Source of the DNA: Streptomyces tuirus
GTDB lineage: Bacteria > Actinomycetota > Actinomycetes > Streptomycetales > Streptomycetaceae
Direction: 5' to 3'
NCBI RefSeq assembly: GCF_014701095.1
Contig: NZ_AP023439.1
Location: 2,158,001-2,222,000 of the forward strand
DNA length: 64,000 bases
Part shown: one piece after another, positions 35,366-43,280 of the stretch
Position numbering within the stretch: the stretch's first letter is position 1
How the letters are laid out: every line of letters starts with the position of its first letter
The notes under the pieces: generated by a model
Databases searched by the model: none
Told to the model about the DNA's origin: nothing
Seen by the model: the letters and a program-made list of their open reading frames with translations, nothing else
Program-made: the position numbers and the translations under genes

Positions 35366-36609
35366 CGGCACCGGTACGCATCCCGTTCCCGGTGGTGGAC
35401 GAGGTGTCCCGGCACTGCCTCCAGGAGGCGGAGCCGGAGACGGTCCACATCGAGGTGCACCTGCCTGGCCCCCTCGACCACGCGCGGCTGCGCAAGGCGT
35501 TCCTGGAGGCCCTGCACCGGCATCCGCGGATCCTGATGCGGGAGGCGCGGGGGCCCTGGTACCGGCGGCAGTACGAGTGGGAGCTGACACGGGAGCCCGA
35601 CGTGGAGGTGGTGACCTTCGCCCCGCCGGGTCCGCGCGCCCTGCGCGACGCGCGGACCCGGGCCCTGACGGACGCCCCGCCGCTGTCGGTGTCCCCGCCG
35701 GTCCGGCTCGAGGTGGTGGACTCGGTCCTGCTGCTCACCATCAACCACACCGCCCTGGACGGCCCGGCGTGCCTGCGCGTGCTGGCCACGGCCGCCGAGC
35801 TGTACGGGGGCCGGGACAACGCCCCCGCGGCGCCCCCGAACCGTGCCGCCGAGCCCCGGCAGGAGGTTCCGGACACCCGGGCGGGCTGGGCACCCCCCGC
35901 GCGGGTGGCGCACGGCACCCCCGAGCCCTCCCCCGGCAACGGCCTGCTCGTCACCGAACTCCCCCTCCCGCACCGCCCCAAGGGCTCCCCGTACACCGTC
36001 AACGACCAGCTCATGGTCACCACGGCCCTGACCATCGCCCACTGGAACAGGGAGCACGGCGCCCACCCCCGCCCCCTGCGCATCACGATGCCGGTGGACG
36101 ACCGCCCCCGCGACACCACGATGCCCATCGGCAACGGCACCCGCCTGGTGGAGGTCCCCTACGCGCCCGGAGAACTGGACGTCACCGGCATGCCGGCCCT
36201 GCTGCGCCGCACCGCCGAGCGGACCCGCGCCCTGAAGTCCCTCCCGCGCCCCCAACTCGGCCACGGGGCGGCCCTCCTGACCTCCCCCTGGGCGCCCGTC
36301 ACCGCCCGCGCCGCCCTCACCCGCACCCTGCGCCGGGCCGCCGCGCCCTGGACGTCGACGACCCTGCTCAGCAACATCGGCCGCATCCCCTACCCCCTGG
36401 ACTTCGGCGAGGAGGCGGGCCGCGCGCACGCGGTCTGGTTCTCCGCGCCGGCCCGCATGCCACGCGGCCTCACGGTGACCACCGCCTCCACGGCCGGCCG
36501 TCTCCATCTGGCCCTGCGCTGGTCGAAGGCCCTGCTCAGCCATGGCGACGGCGCCCACCTCCGCGACCTCTTCGAGCACTACCTGCACACCACGGAGGTG
36601 ACCCCGTGA
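35362..36609 (+). CDS. condensation-fold acyltransferase (PapA-like)
   Basis: A 415-residue protein of the chloramphenicol-acetyltransferase/condensation superfamily. The catalytic HxxxDG motif is INHTALDG (near residue 131), preceded by PVRLEVVDSVLLLT. The latter half has the expected structural motif ITMPVDDRPRD and SNIGRIPYPLDFG. It stands alone, with no carrier protein or adenylation domain nearby, so it is more like the PapA acyltransferases that acylate glycolipids than an NRPS module. It overlaps both neighbours by 4 bp. Confidence 0.75.
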   Translation: MTAPVRIPFPVVDEVSRHCLQEAEPETVHIEVHLPGPLDHARLRKAFLEALHRHPRILMREARGPWYRRQYEWELTREPDVEVVTFAPPGPRALRDARTRALTDAPPLSVSPPVRLEVVDSVLLLTINHTALDGPACLRVLATAAELYGGRDNAPAAPPNRAAEPRQEVPDTRAGWAPPARVAHGTPEPSPGNGLLVTELPLPHRPKGSPYTVNDQLMVTTALTIAHWNREHGAHPRPLRITMPVDDRPRDTTMPIGNGTRLVEVPYAPGELDVTGMPALLRRTAERTRALKSLPRPQLGHGAALLTSPWAPVTARAALTRTLRRAAAPWTSTTLLSNIGRIPYPLDFGEEAGRAHAVWFSAPARMPRGLTVTTASTAGRLHLALRWSKALLSHGDGAHLRDLFEHYLHTTEVTP

Positions 36610-37352
36610 CCGCACCGGCCACCACCGGACCCCCGCCCCGGGACCTGCGCGACTTCTACGAGAACCCCGCCGTGCCGGTCGCCTCCGGCACCCCGCGCAG
36701 CCTCCGCCAGGCCCGCATGCTGGCCCGGGCCCTGAGCGGCCCGGCGAGCGCGAGCCCGCGGACGATCATCGACATCGGCTGCGGGGACGGCACCGCCGCC
36801 GCCACCGCCGCCCCGCTCCTGCCCGGCCACCGCGTCATCGGCGTCGACTGGTCCCAGGACGCCCTGCGGCGCGCCCGCACCCGCATCCCCCACGCGGTGC
36901 GTGGCGAACTCACCGGCGGCGGGCTGCCGTTCGCCTCCGGGTCGGCCGACGCCGTGCTGTTCAGCGAGGTCGTCGAGCACCTCGTCGACCCGGACGCCGC
37001 GCTCGACGAGATCCGGCGGATCCTGCGCCCCGGCGGCCATCTGATGCTGTCCACGCCCAACCTGGCCGCCTGGTACAACCGGGGCCTGCTGCTGGCCGGG
37101 GTGCAGCCGGTGTTCTCCGAGGTCAGCCTGCGCGGCATCCACGGCCGCCCGGGCACGGAGGTCGTGGGACATCTGCGGCTCTACACCGCCCGCGCGCTGA
37201 AGGAGTTCGTCGCCGCGTCCGGATTCACGGTCGTACGGCTCGAAGGGGCTCCCTTCCATGGGGTTCCGCGCCCGCTGCGCCCGCTGGACCGGCTGGCCTG
37301 CGCCCGGCCGCAGCTCGCGTCGATCCTGCTGCTGCACGCCAGGAGGACGTAG
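36606..37352 (+). CDS. class I SAM-dependent methyltransferase
   Basis: A 248-residue methyltransferase with motif I IIDIGCGDGTAAATAAPLL (near 55), VIGVDWSQDALRRAR (acidic residue), and ADAVLFSEVVEHLVDPDAALDEIRRILRPGGHLMLSTPN. It starts at GTG 36606, overlapping the acyltransferase stop (GTGA). It is the second of three methyltransferases in the operon and unrelated in detail to the first; probably acts on a sugar or lipid of the same product. Confidence 0.85.
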   Translation: MTAPATTGPPPRDLRDFYENPAVPVASGTPRSLRQARMLARALSGPASASPRTIIDIGCGDGTAAATAAPLLPGHRVIGVDWSQDALRRARTRIPHAVRGELTGGGLPFASGSADAVLFSEVVEHLVDPDAALDEIRRILRPGGHLMLSTPNLAAWYNRGLLLAGVQPVFSEVSLRGIHGRPGTEVVGHLRLYTARALKEFVAASGFTVVRLEGAPFHGVPRPLRPLDRLACARPQLASILLLHARRT

Positions 37353-37355
37353 CCG

Positions 37356-38273
37356 ATGTGGTGGGGAGTGGCCGCGGCCCTGCTGGCGAACACCCTCTAC
37401 AGCCTGGGTTTCGTGCTGGAGAAACGTGCCCTCACCTCGCTTCCCGAGGTGACGATCCGGCAGCCGGCCCGGCTGCTGCGCCTCGTCCTCGGCAGCCCCC
37501 TGTGGATCGGCGGATCCCTCGCCCTCGCGGCCGGTTTCGCCGCGCAGCTCGTCGTCTACCGCACGCTGCCGATCGCCGCCGCCCAGGGCATCTTCGTCTC
37601 CGGTTTGGTGCTGCTGGTGCTGCTGTCGGCGCGGCTGCTCGGGGAGGAGACGTCCGGCCGGGAGCGGTACGCGCTGGGCGCGATCCTGCTGGCGCTGCTG
37701 ATGGTGGTGCTGTCGCTGCGGGAAGGGTCGGACACCGTCAGCCAGGACGCGCCCTACCAGCTGATCCTGCTGGTGTGCGTGCCGTCGCTGGCGGCCGGGG
37801 TGTGGCTGTACGCCTCGGCCGAGCGGCGCACCCGCAACCGGCACCGGCGGCCGACGACCGGCGTCGAGTACGGCGTGGCCGTGGGCCTGCTGTACGGGGT
37901 CAGCTCGCTGGCCATCAAGGGCCTCTCCAGCCGGCTGACGACCCGCGGCATCGGCGGTGCGGTACTGGACGTGCTGAGCTCCCCCTATCCGTATCTGCTG
38001 CTGTTCACCGGTGTGTTCGGCCTGGTCATGTCGCAGGCGGCGCTGCAGCGCTGCCGGGCCTCGCTGATCGTGCCGGTGTGCACGACCGTGACGAGTCTGT
38101 TCACGGCGGTGCTCGGCACGCTGTCGTTCGGCGAGGCCCTGCCGGACGAGCCGCTGCGGCTCGCGCTGCGCGTGGCGGGCACGGCCCTGGCGGTGGCCGT
38201 GCTGCTGACCATGCCCAAGCACGACACCTCTCCCCACCCCTCCCCACCCGCCAAGGAGCTGGCATCCCCATGA
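37356..38273 (+). CDS. EamA/DMT-like multi-span carrier
   Basis: A 305-residue membrane protein with nine or ten spans in two inverted halves, beginning WWGVAAALLANTLYSLGFVLEKRAL and with the second half starting YGVAVGLLYGVSSLAIKGL. It resembles the drug/metabolite transporter superfamily, whose small members also flip undecaprenyl-linked sugars (ArnE/F-like). AGGAGG precedes the ATG, only 3 bp after the methyltransferase stop. It may export or flip the glycan intermediate. Confidence 0.75.
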   Translation: MWWGVAAALLANTLYSLGFVLEKRALTSLPEVTIRQPARLLRLVLGSPLWIGGSLALAAGFAAQLVVYRTLPIAAAQGIFVSGLVLLVLLSARLLGEETSGRERYALGAILLALLMVVLSLREGSDTVSQDAPYQLILLVCVPSLAAGVWLYASAERRTRNRHRRPTTGVEYGVAVGLLYGVSSLAIKGLSSRLTTRGIGGAVLDVLSSPYPYLLLFTGVFGLVMSQAALQRCRASLIVPVCTTVTSLFTAVLGTLSFGEALPDEPLRLALRVAGTALAVAVLLTMPKHDTSPHPSPPAKELASP

Positions 38274-38491
38274 AGCCCGACGACCCGCTGCTGAAGATCC
38301 TGGCCTGCCCGCTGGACAAAGGTCCGCTGCATCTGCTCCCGGAGGAGGCCGGGCGGGAGGAGGCCCTGTACAACCCGCGTCTGCACCGCCGTTACCCGAT
38401 CACCGACGGCATTCCGCAGCTGCTGCCGTCCTCGGGCGAGCAGGTGCCGGACGACGAGCACGAGGAACTGCTGAAGAGGATGGCGCCATGA
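38270..38491 (+). CDS. Trm112-family zinc-finger-like small protein
   Basis: A 73-residue protein: LKILACPLDKGPLHLLPEE, then YNPRLHRRYPITDGIPQLLPSS. This is the Trm112/YcaR fold, but only the first cysteine of the usual CPxC pair is kept, so zinc binding is doubtful. In bacteria such proteins are linked with, and may activate, methyltransferases, which fits its place between two methyltransferase genes. It overlaps both neighbours by 4 bp. Confidence 0.8.
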   Translation: MKPDDPLLKILACPLDKGPLHLLPEEAGREEALYNPRLHRRYPITDGIPQLLPSSGEQVPDDEHEELLKRMAP

Positions 38492-39315
38492 GCAGCCTGG
38501 CGGCCCGCGTCGCCCCTCTGCTGCCCACCCGTCTGGTGGCCGCGACGGCCCGGGCGCTCTACCCGCGGTTCGAGCCGGAGCTGGCCCGGCTCGCCGAGCT
38601 GTGCCCCCCGGGCTGCGGTACGGCGGTGGACGTCGGCGGCTGGTACGGGCCCTGGACGCACCGCCTGTCCGGCCTCGCCGAGCAGGTCGTGACGGTGGAG
38701 CCGGTGCCCCATCTGGCGCGGCTGCTGGCCGCCGCCGCCCCGCCGAACGTCCATGTGGTCCGGGCGGCGGCCTCGGACCGGCCGGGCATCGCCCGCCTGT
38801 GGCTGCCGTCGGACGACTCGGGCGACCGGGGCGTGTCCTCGCTGGTACGGCGCGACATCCACGGCCGCGCGCTGGACGTCCCCTGCGTCACGCTGGACGA
38901 GCTGGGCCTGCGCGGCGTCGGCTTCGTCAAGATCGACGTGGACGGCAGCGAGCCGGCGGTGCTGCGCGGCGCGACGGGACTGCTGGCCCGGGACCGGCCG
39001 GCCCTGTTCGTGGAACTGGAGTCCCGCATCCAGCCGATCGCGCCGGTGGTGACCTATCTGTCGCTGCTGGGCTACGACGGCTGGGTGCTGCCCGGCGACA
39101 CCTGGGTGCCGCTGGCGAAGTTCCCGCTGGAGGAGCACCAGGCCGGCGCGTCCCACGTCGTTTCCCACGGCCTGCTCCGCCGCGTCCTGCCCTCCCCGCT
39201 CCTGCGCGGCCCCCGCTACGTCAACTCGGTGCTGTTCCTGCCCGACGGCCGCCGCCCCGGCAGGGACCCGGTGGGCGACCATGGGTCCCATGGCCTCCGC
39301 AAAGCACCCCGCTAG
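38488..39315 (+). CDS. FkbM-family methyltransferase
   Basis: A 275-residue O-methyltransferase: TAVDVGGWYGPWTHRLSG (motif I), VVTVEPVPHLARLL (acidic residue), CVTLDELGLRGVGFVKIDVDGSEPAVLRGA (the FkbM signature) and ALFVELESRI. FkbM enzymes methylate hydroxyls of polyketides or sugars. It is the last gene of the glycan operon and overlaps the small protein gene upstream by 4 bp. The following frame overlaps its end by 35 bp. Confidence 0.85.
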   Translation: MSSLAARVAPLLPTRLVAATARALYPRFEPELARLAELCPPGCGTAVDVGGWYGPWTHRLSGLAEQVVTVEPVPHLARLLAAAAPPNVHVVRAAASDRPGIARLWLPSDDSGDRGVSSLVRRDIHGRALDVPCVTLDELGLRGVGFVKIDVDGSEPAVLRGATGLLARDRPALFVELESRIQPIAPVVTYLSLLGYDGWVLPGDTWVPLAKFPLEEHQAGASHVVSHGLLRRVLPSPLLRGPRYVNSVLFLPDGRRPGRDPVGDHGSHGLRKAPR

Positions 39316-39889
39316 CCCGTTCACCCCGCTCGACTTCCAGCTGGTGCTGCTGCGCCGCATGGCCGACCACAACCCCGGGCTCGTGGAGGACGCGCGCCAT
39401 GAGCTGGGGGTGTCGATCGCGGACATGCGCGAGGCGAACAGGCGCTGGCAGGCGATGGTCCGCTCCCCGCGCTCCCGCGCGTCCCTGGCCCGCTATCGCC
39501 AGGTGCTGGGCGACCCGGAGTCCCGCACGCCGCGCCGGATCGGCGATCTCGACTGCGAGGCCTGGCGGTGGCCGGTGCCGCTGTGGCCCTCCTTGCGCTT
39601 CGAGGTGCTGACCGCACCGAACGGCGCGGTGTGGAACGAGTGGCTGGTCCGCGCCCCCGGCGCCCCGGGCCCGGAGCTGCGCACGCTCGACGATCTCACC
39701 CCCTGGTCCTGCACCGTCGACGAGGTGGCCCGGGCCTTCGCCCCGGCCCGCCCCCTGGAGGGCACGGCTCCGACCCGGTGGGGTCTGGCGTTCACCGCGC
39801 CGGACGCGCAGGGGGTGCGGCGGGAGGCCGTCGCGGAGTTCACCTGGGGGCTGCTGCAGCGGGTGTCGGTCACCGGCCCTCAGGGCTGA
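39281..39889 (+). CDS. conserved-looking protein of unknown function
   Basis: About 202 residues, with possible starts at ATG 39281 or 39290. It has helical N-terminal blocks (PLDFQLVLLRRMADHNPGLVEDARHELGVSIADMREANRRW by pattern) and then a beta-rich part (RFEVLTAPNGAVWNEWLVRAP, WGLAFTAPDAQGVRREAVAEF). I recognise no family. Codon use is normal. It overlaps the FkbM gene, which suggests co-expression, and converges with the MFS gene with a 10-bp overlap. Confidence 0.6.
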   Translation: MGPMASAKHPASPFTPLDFQLVLLRRMADHNPGLVEDARHELGVSIADMREANRRWQAMVRSPRSRASLARYRQVLGDPESRTPRRIGDLDCEAWRWPVPLWPSLRFEVLTAPNGAVWNEWLVRAPGAPGPELRTLDDLTPWSCTVDEVARAFAPARPLEGTAPTRWGLAFTAPDAQGVRREAVAEFTWGLLQRVSVTGPQG

Positions 39890-41280
39890 GCCACGCGACT
39901 CCTGGAGGGCGGCTTCGCCGGTACGCACCACCACGCGAGGACCGCCGCGCCCAGATAGGCGAGGGCCCCGATGCCCATGCTGATCCGGATCCCGGTGCCG
40001 TAGTTCGCGGCCGAGGCAAGGAGGCTGCCGCCGAGGGCGACGCCGGTGGCGCTGCCGATCTGGCGGGTGGTGTTGAACAGGGCGGAGGCTGCGCCCGAGT
40101 AGGCCGGGGGCGCGGCGCCCATCACGGTGGCGGTCGTGCCGGTGAGGGCGAAGGAGGTGCCGAAGCCCGCAGCCATCATCGGGGCGACCAGCAGGGCGTA
40201 GGCCGGGTCGGCGCCCGCCGCGGCCCAGCCGGCCAGTCCCAGGGCGGCCAGGAGCAGGCCCGAGACCACCAGCGGCCGGTGGCCGGTGCGGCGGGACAGC
40301 CGGCCGGACAGCACCGAGGCGAACATGGTCATCGCCACCGCGGGGAACAGGGCCAGACCGGTGCCGAGGGCGCTGTAGCCGCGCTGATGCTGGAACTCCA
40401 GGCTGGCGGTGAACACCATGCCGTAGAAGCCGAAGTTGAACAGCAGGCCGATCACGGCACCGCCGCTCATGGCGCGTGAGCGCAGCAGGCTCAGCGGGAG
40501 GGCGGGGGACCGGGCCAGCCGCTCGCGCAGGACGAAGGCGACGGCGGACAGCACGGCCAGGCCCAGACCGGCGAGCACGGCCGGGTCGGACCAGCCGCGC
40601 CGCCCGGCCTCGTTGAGCCCCCCGGTCAGCAGGGCCACCGCCGCGACGACGGCGATCTGGGCGGGCCAGTCCAGGGCCCGGTCGGCGCGCCGGGGCGAGC
40701 GGGCCACGTGCCGCAGGGTGAGCGCCAGGCAGGCGGCGCCGACGGGCAGGTTGATGAGGAACACCCAGCGCCAGCCCACCGTGGAGACGAGCAGCCCGCC
40801 CAGCAGCGGCCCGGCGGAGGCCGCGATGCCCGCCATCGAACCCCACAGTCCGAAGGCCCGCGAGCGGACGTCCGGTTCCGGGTAGGCCTGCTGGAGCAGG
40901 GCCAGCGAACCGGGCACGATCAGCGCCGCGCCGAGCCCCTCCACCAGCCGGGCCACCACCAGGAAGGGCGTGCTGGGCGCGAGCGCGCAGGCCGCCGAGG
41001 ACGCGGTGAACACCGTCACGCCCCAGCAGAAGACCCGCCGGTTGCCCAGCCGGTCCCCCAGCGCCCCGCCCGTGAGCAGGAATCCGGCGAAGACCAGGGT
41101 GTAGCCGTCGGTGATCCACTGGATGCCGGTGAGCGAGGCCGACAGCTCCCGCCCGACCACCGGCACGGCGACGTTGATGACCGTCACGTCCAGGATCACC
41201 ATGAAGTACCCGGCGCACACCGCCAGCAGCGGTGCCCAGGACCGTCGCGCGGGCTGCGGGGCCGGCTCGGGAGAGGGCAT
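39880..41280 (-). CDS. MFS drug-resistance exporter (DHA2, 14-span type)
   Basis: A 466-residue EmrB/QacA-type exporter. Motif D1 is in FMVILDVTVINVAVPVV, motif A in GALGDRLGNRRVF, motif B in VARLVEGLGAALIVPGSLAL and motif C in GPLLGGLLVSTVGWRWVFLINLPVG. About 14 spans are visible. It exports drugs or metabolites by proton exchange. It is a single gene with no adjacent TetR or MarR regulator. The ATG at 41280 is certain from the family N-terminus. Confidence 0.9.
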   Translation of the reverse strand: MPSPEPAPQPARRSWAPLLAVCAGYFMVILDVTVINVAVPVVGRELSASLTGIQWITDGYTLVFAGFLLTGGALGDRLGNRRVFCWGVTVFTASSAACALAPSTPFLVVARLVEGLGAALIVPGSLALLQQAYPEPDVRSRAFGLWGSMAGIAASAGPLLGGLLVSTVGWRWVFLINLPVGAACLALTLRHVARSPRRADRALDWPAQIAVVAAVALLTGGLNEAGRRGWSDPAVLAGLGLAVLSAVAFVLRERLARSPALPLSLLRSRAMSGGAVIGLLFNFGFYGMVFTASLEFQHQRGYSALGTGLALFPAVAMTMFASVLSGRLSRRTGHRPLVVSGLLLAALGLAGWAAAGADPAYALLVAPMMAAGFGTSFALTGTTATVMGAAPPAYSGAASALFNTTRQIGSATGVALGGSLLASAANYGTGIRISMGIGALAYLGAAVLAWWCVPAKPPSRSRVAQP

Positions 41281-41335
41281 GGCCTACCACTACACCAAAA
41301 GCCCCACCGAGGGACGTATGCCCCACCCGTGGTGG

Positions 41336-42214
41336 TCAGCCGGCGGCGGTCAGCACCGCCCGCACGACCCGCGGCACCGAGTCCGGGTGCAGATCGAGGA
41401 AGAGGTTCGGCTCGATCAGCTCCAGCTCCATCACACACGGCTCGCCGTCCGGCCCGGTGACGAGGTCCACGCGGGCGTACAGCAGCTCCGCGGCGACGGG
41501 TACGGCGGCCAGTGCCCGTTCGGCGACGGCCAGTTCGGCGGGGGCCGGCTCCCAGCGGCGCAGATCGGGGTGGGCGACCTTCTCCGCGTCGTACGGCGTG
41601 CCCGGCGCGAGGACGGCGCCCTTGACACTCGCGTGCAGCAGACGTCCGCCGAAGAACTGCAGGGCCCGCTCGCCGTGCGTGTCGATGCTGCTCAGATAGG
41701 GCTGCACCATGACGGTGAACCCCTCGGCGTGCATGCGCTCGGCCTGCCGTAGGGCGGCGTCCCGCTCCCCGGCCGGATGGCGGGCGGCGTACCGGGCACC
41801 GGCCCCGGAGGCGGGCTTCACGACGAACTCGCGGTCGGCGGGCAGCTCGACGGGGTCGCCGGGAGCGAAGTACCGGGTGGGCACGGTGGGCACCCCGGCC
41901 TCCGCGAGCTGCCCGAGGTAGCGCTTGTCGGCGTTCCACCGCACGACACCGGCCGGGTTGGCGAGCCGGGTCGCCTTCCCGCACCGCTCGGCCCACGCCG
42001 TGAACTCCTCGGCGCGCCAGCTGTAGTCCCAGGTGGAGCGGATCAGGGCGAGATCGAAGGCGGCCCAGTCGACGTCGGGGTCGTCCCAGAAGACGACGGC
42101 GGTCCTGGCCCCGGCCTGGTGCAGCGCGTCCGCCAGCACCGGCAGATCCTCGTCCTTGCTCACCTCGCCGCCGGGGTCGTAGGTGACGAGCGCGATGCGC
42201 GGGATCCCGGCCAC
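41336..42214 (-). CDS. ATP-grasp family enzyme
   Basis: A 292-residue ATP-grasp protein. The GTG at 42214 is chosen over longer frames because GTGGAG lies 6 bp upstream and the fold begins at IPRIALVTYDPGGEVSKDEDLP. Motifs are REFVVKPASGAGARYAARH (nucleotide lysine and loop), VMVQPYLSSIDTHGERAL, and the metal-binding end CVMELELIEPNLFLDLHP. Such enzymes join a carboxylate to an amine or thiol through an acyl-phosphate, as in RimK and glutathione synthetase. The substrate is unknown. Confidence 0.8.
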   Translation of the reverse strand: MAGIPRIALVTYDPGGEVSKDEDLPVLADALHQAGARTAVVFWDDPDVDWAAFDLALIRSTWDYSWRAEEFTAWAERCGKATRLANPAGVVRWNADKRYLGQLAEAGVPTVPTRYFAPGDPVELPADREFVVKPASGAGARYAARHPAGERDAALRQAERMHAEGFTVMVQPYLSSIDTHGERALQFFGGRLLHASVKGAVLAPGTPYDAEKVAHPDLRRWEPAPAELAVAERALAAVPVAAELLYARVDLVTGPDGEPCVMELELIEPNLFLDLHPDSVPRVVRAVLTAAG

Positions 42215-42379
42215 GGCGACTCCACTCTCGGGCAGACGATCGATTCCGGAGCAGGCTAACAACTGCTGCCGCAACCGCGTACCCCCGTTGACCTCCCCCT
42301 TTGTCGACTGCTCCGCTCCACGGAGGAAGGGGGTTCCCGGCTCGGGCCGCCGCATCCCCGAGCAGCGCTCCGGGACGTC

Positions 42380-43087
42380 TTACTCGTCCTCCCCCGGCTC
42401 CCAGTCCAGCAGCCGCACCTTCGCCACCGTGCGGACGTGACGCCGCATGGCCGCGGCGGCCTGCCGGGGCTGCCCGGCGGCGATCGCGTCGAGGATCGCC
42501 CGGTGCTGGGAGAGGGAGCGGGAGGGGCGGCCGGGCTGACGCAGCGACTCGGTGCGGCTCTCGGCGATCTGCTCGGCGATGGAGCGCATGAACTCGGCGA
42601 GCAGACTGCTGTGGGCCGCCGCCGTCACGGCCGCGTGGAACAGCCGGTCGCCCTCGACGCCGTGGCCGCCCGCCTCGATCTCCTCGGTCATCACACCGAG
42701 CGCCGAGCGCATCGCCGCCAGGTCGTCCTCGGTGCGCCGCTCGGCGGCCAGTTCCGCGAGCTTCGTCTCCAGCGCCTCCCGCGCCTCCAGGACGTCGGGC
42801 AGGCGCCGGCGGCGTTCCACCATCCGCTCGACCGGTTCGGTGTCGAGGCTGTCCCGCACGAGGTAGGTGCCCCCGCCGTGCCGGGCCTCCACCAGGCCCT
42901 GGACCTCCAGCACCACGATCGCCTGCTTCACCGAGGCCCGGCTGACCCCGAGCCGCTGGGCGAGATCCCGCTCGGGCGGCAACCGGTCACCGGCCCGCAG
43001 ACCGCCGTCGGCGACGTACTGGCGCAGCCGCTCCAGCACCTGTTCGTAGAGGCGCTGTTTGGTCATGGGGCGCAAGGCGTCGGTCAC
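42380..43087 (-). CDS. matR: FadR/GntR-family regulator of the malonate operon (MatR-like)
   Basis: A 235-residue GntR regulator: winged helix (MTKQRLYEQVLERLRQYVADGGLRAGDRLPPERDLAQRLGVSRASVKQAI by pattern, residues about 8-60) and a C-terminal all-helical FCD ligand domain with EAREALETKLAELA, MRSALGVMTEEIEAGG, and the metal-binding DRLFHAAVTAAAHS. The GTG at 43087 follows GGGGGAG. It is divergent from the carrier and malonyl-CoA synthetase genes. The intergenic region holds two palindromes of the FadR type, so a malonate-responsive MatR-like role is likely but inferred from context. Confidence 0.75.
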   Translation of the reverse strand: MTDALRPMTKQRLYEQVLERLRQYVADGGLRAGDRLPPERDLAQRLGVSRASVKQAIVVLEVQGLVEARHGGGTYLVRDSLDTEPVERMVERRRRLPDVLEAREALETKLAELAAERRTEDDLAAMRSALGVMTEEIEAGGHGVEGDRLFHAAVTAAAHSSLLAEFMRSIAEQIAESRTESLRQPGRPSRSLSQHRAILDAIAAGQPRQAAAAMRRHVRTVAKVRLLDWEPGEDE

Positions 43088-43120
43088 GGGCTCCCCCTCT
43101 CGCCGGGAGCGTAACACCGG

Positions 43121-43242
43121 ACCTTCACAGTGGCGGAGTGGCTGAGCCAATTCTCGCGCACCCCCTTGACGGGCGCCCGGCCCGCACCCACGCTGTTCGA
43201 CCAACGCACCTCAAGTGGCTCAGCCACTCGGCCACTGAAGGT
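43121..43242. promoter_or_regulatory. long inverted repeat with two palindromic operators, matR-matC region
   Basis: Arms 43121-43149 and 43216-43242 are inverted copies with one mismatch and one 2-nt indel. Each contains a palindrome: AGTGGCT-G-AGCCAAT (43137-43151, one mismatch) and AGTGGCT-C-AGCCACT (43214-43228, perfect). Centres are 77 bp apart, about seven turns. The odd-centred TGGCTSAGCCA form fits FadR-type GntR operators. Confidence 0.7.
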
Positions 43243-43280
43243 GCGACCAGCCGCTCCGGGGCCCAACGACGGGAGCCCGT

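Noticed and set aside
31268-35590. A 1440-codon open frame on the minus strand under the AftD-like gene
   Set aside because: High-GC shadow frame: Arg/Pro/Gly/His-rich translation with no domain, and opposite to a clear membrane enzyme with family features.
43128-43149. GTGGCGGAGTGGCTGAGC resembles the 5' part of a Ser/Leu tRNA
   Set aside because: No anticodon or T-arm follows; the sequence is better explained as one arm of the inverted repeat with palindromic operator.
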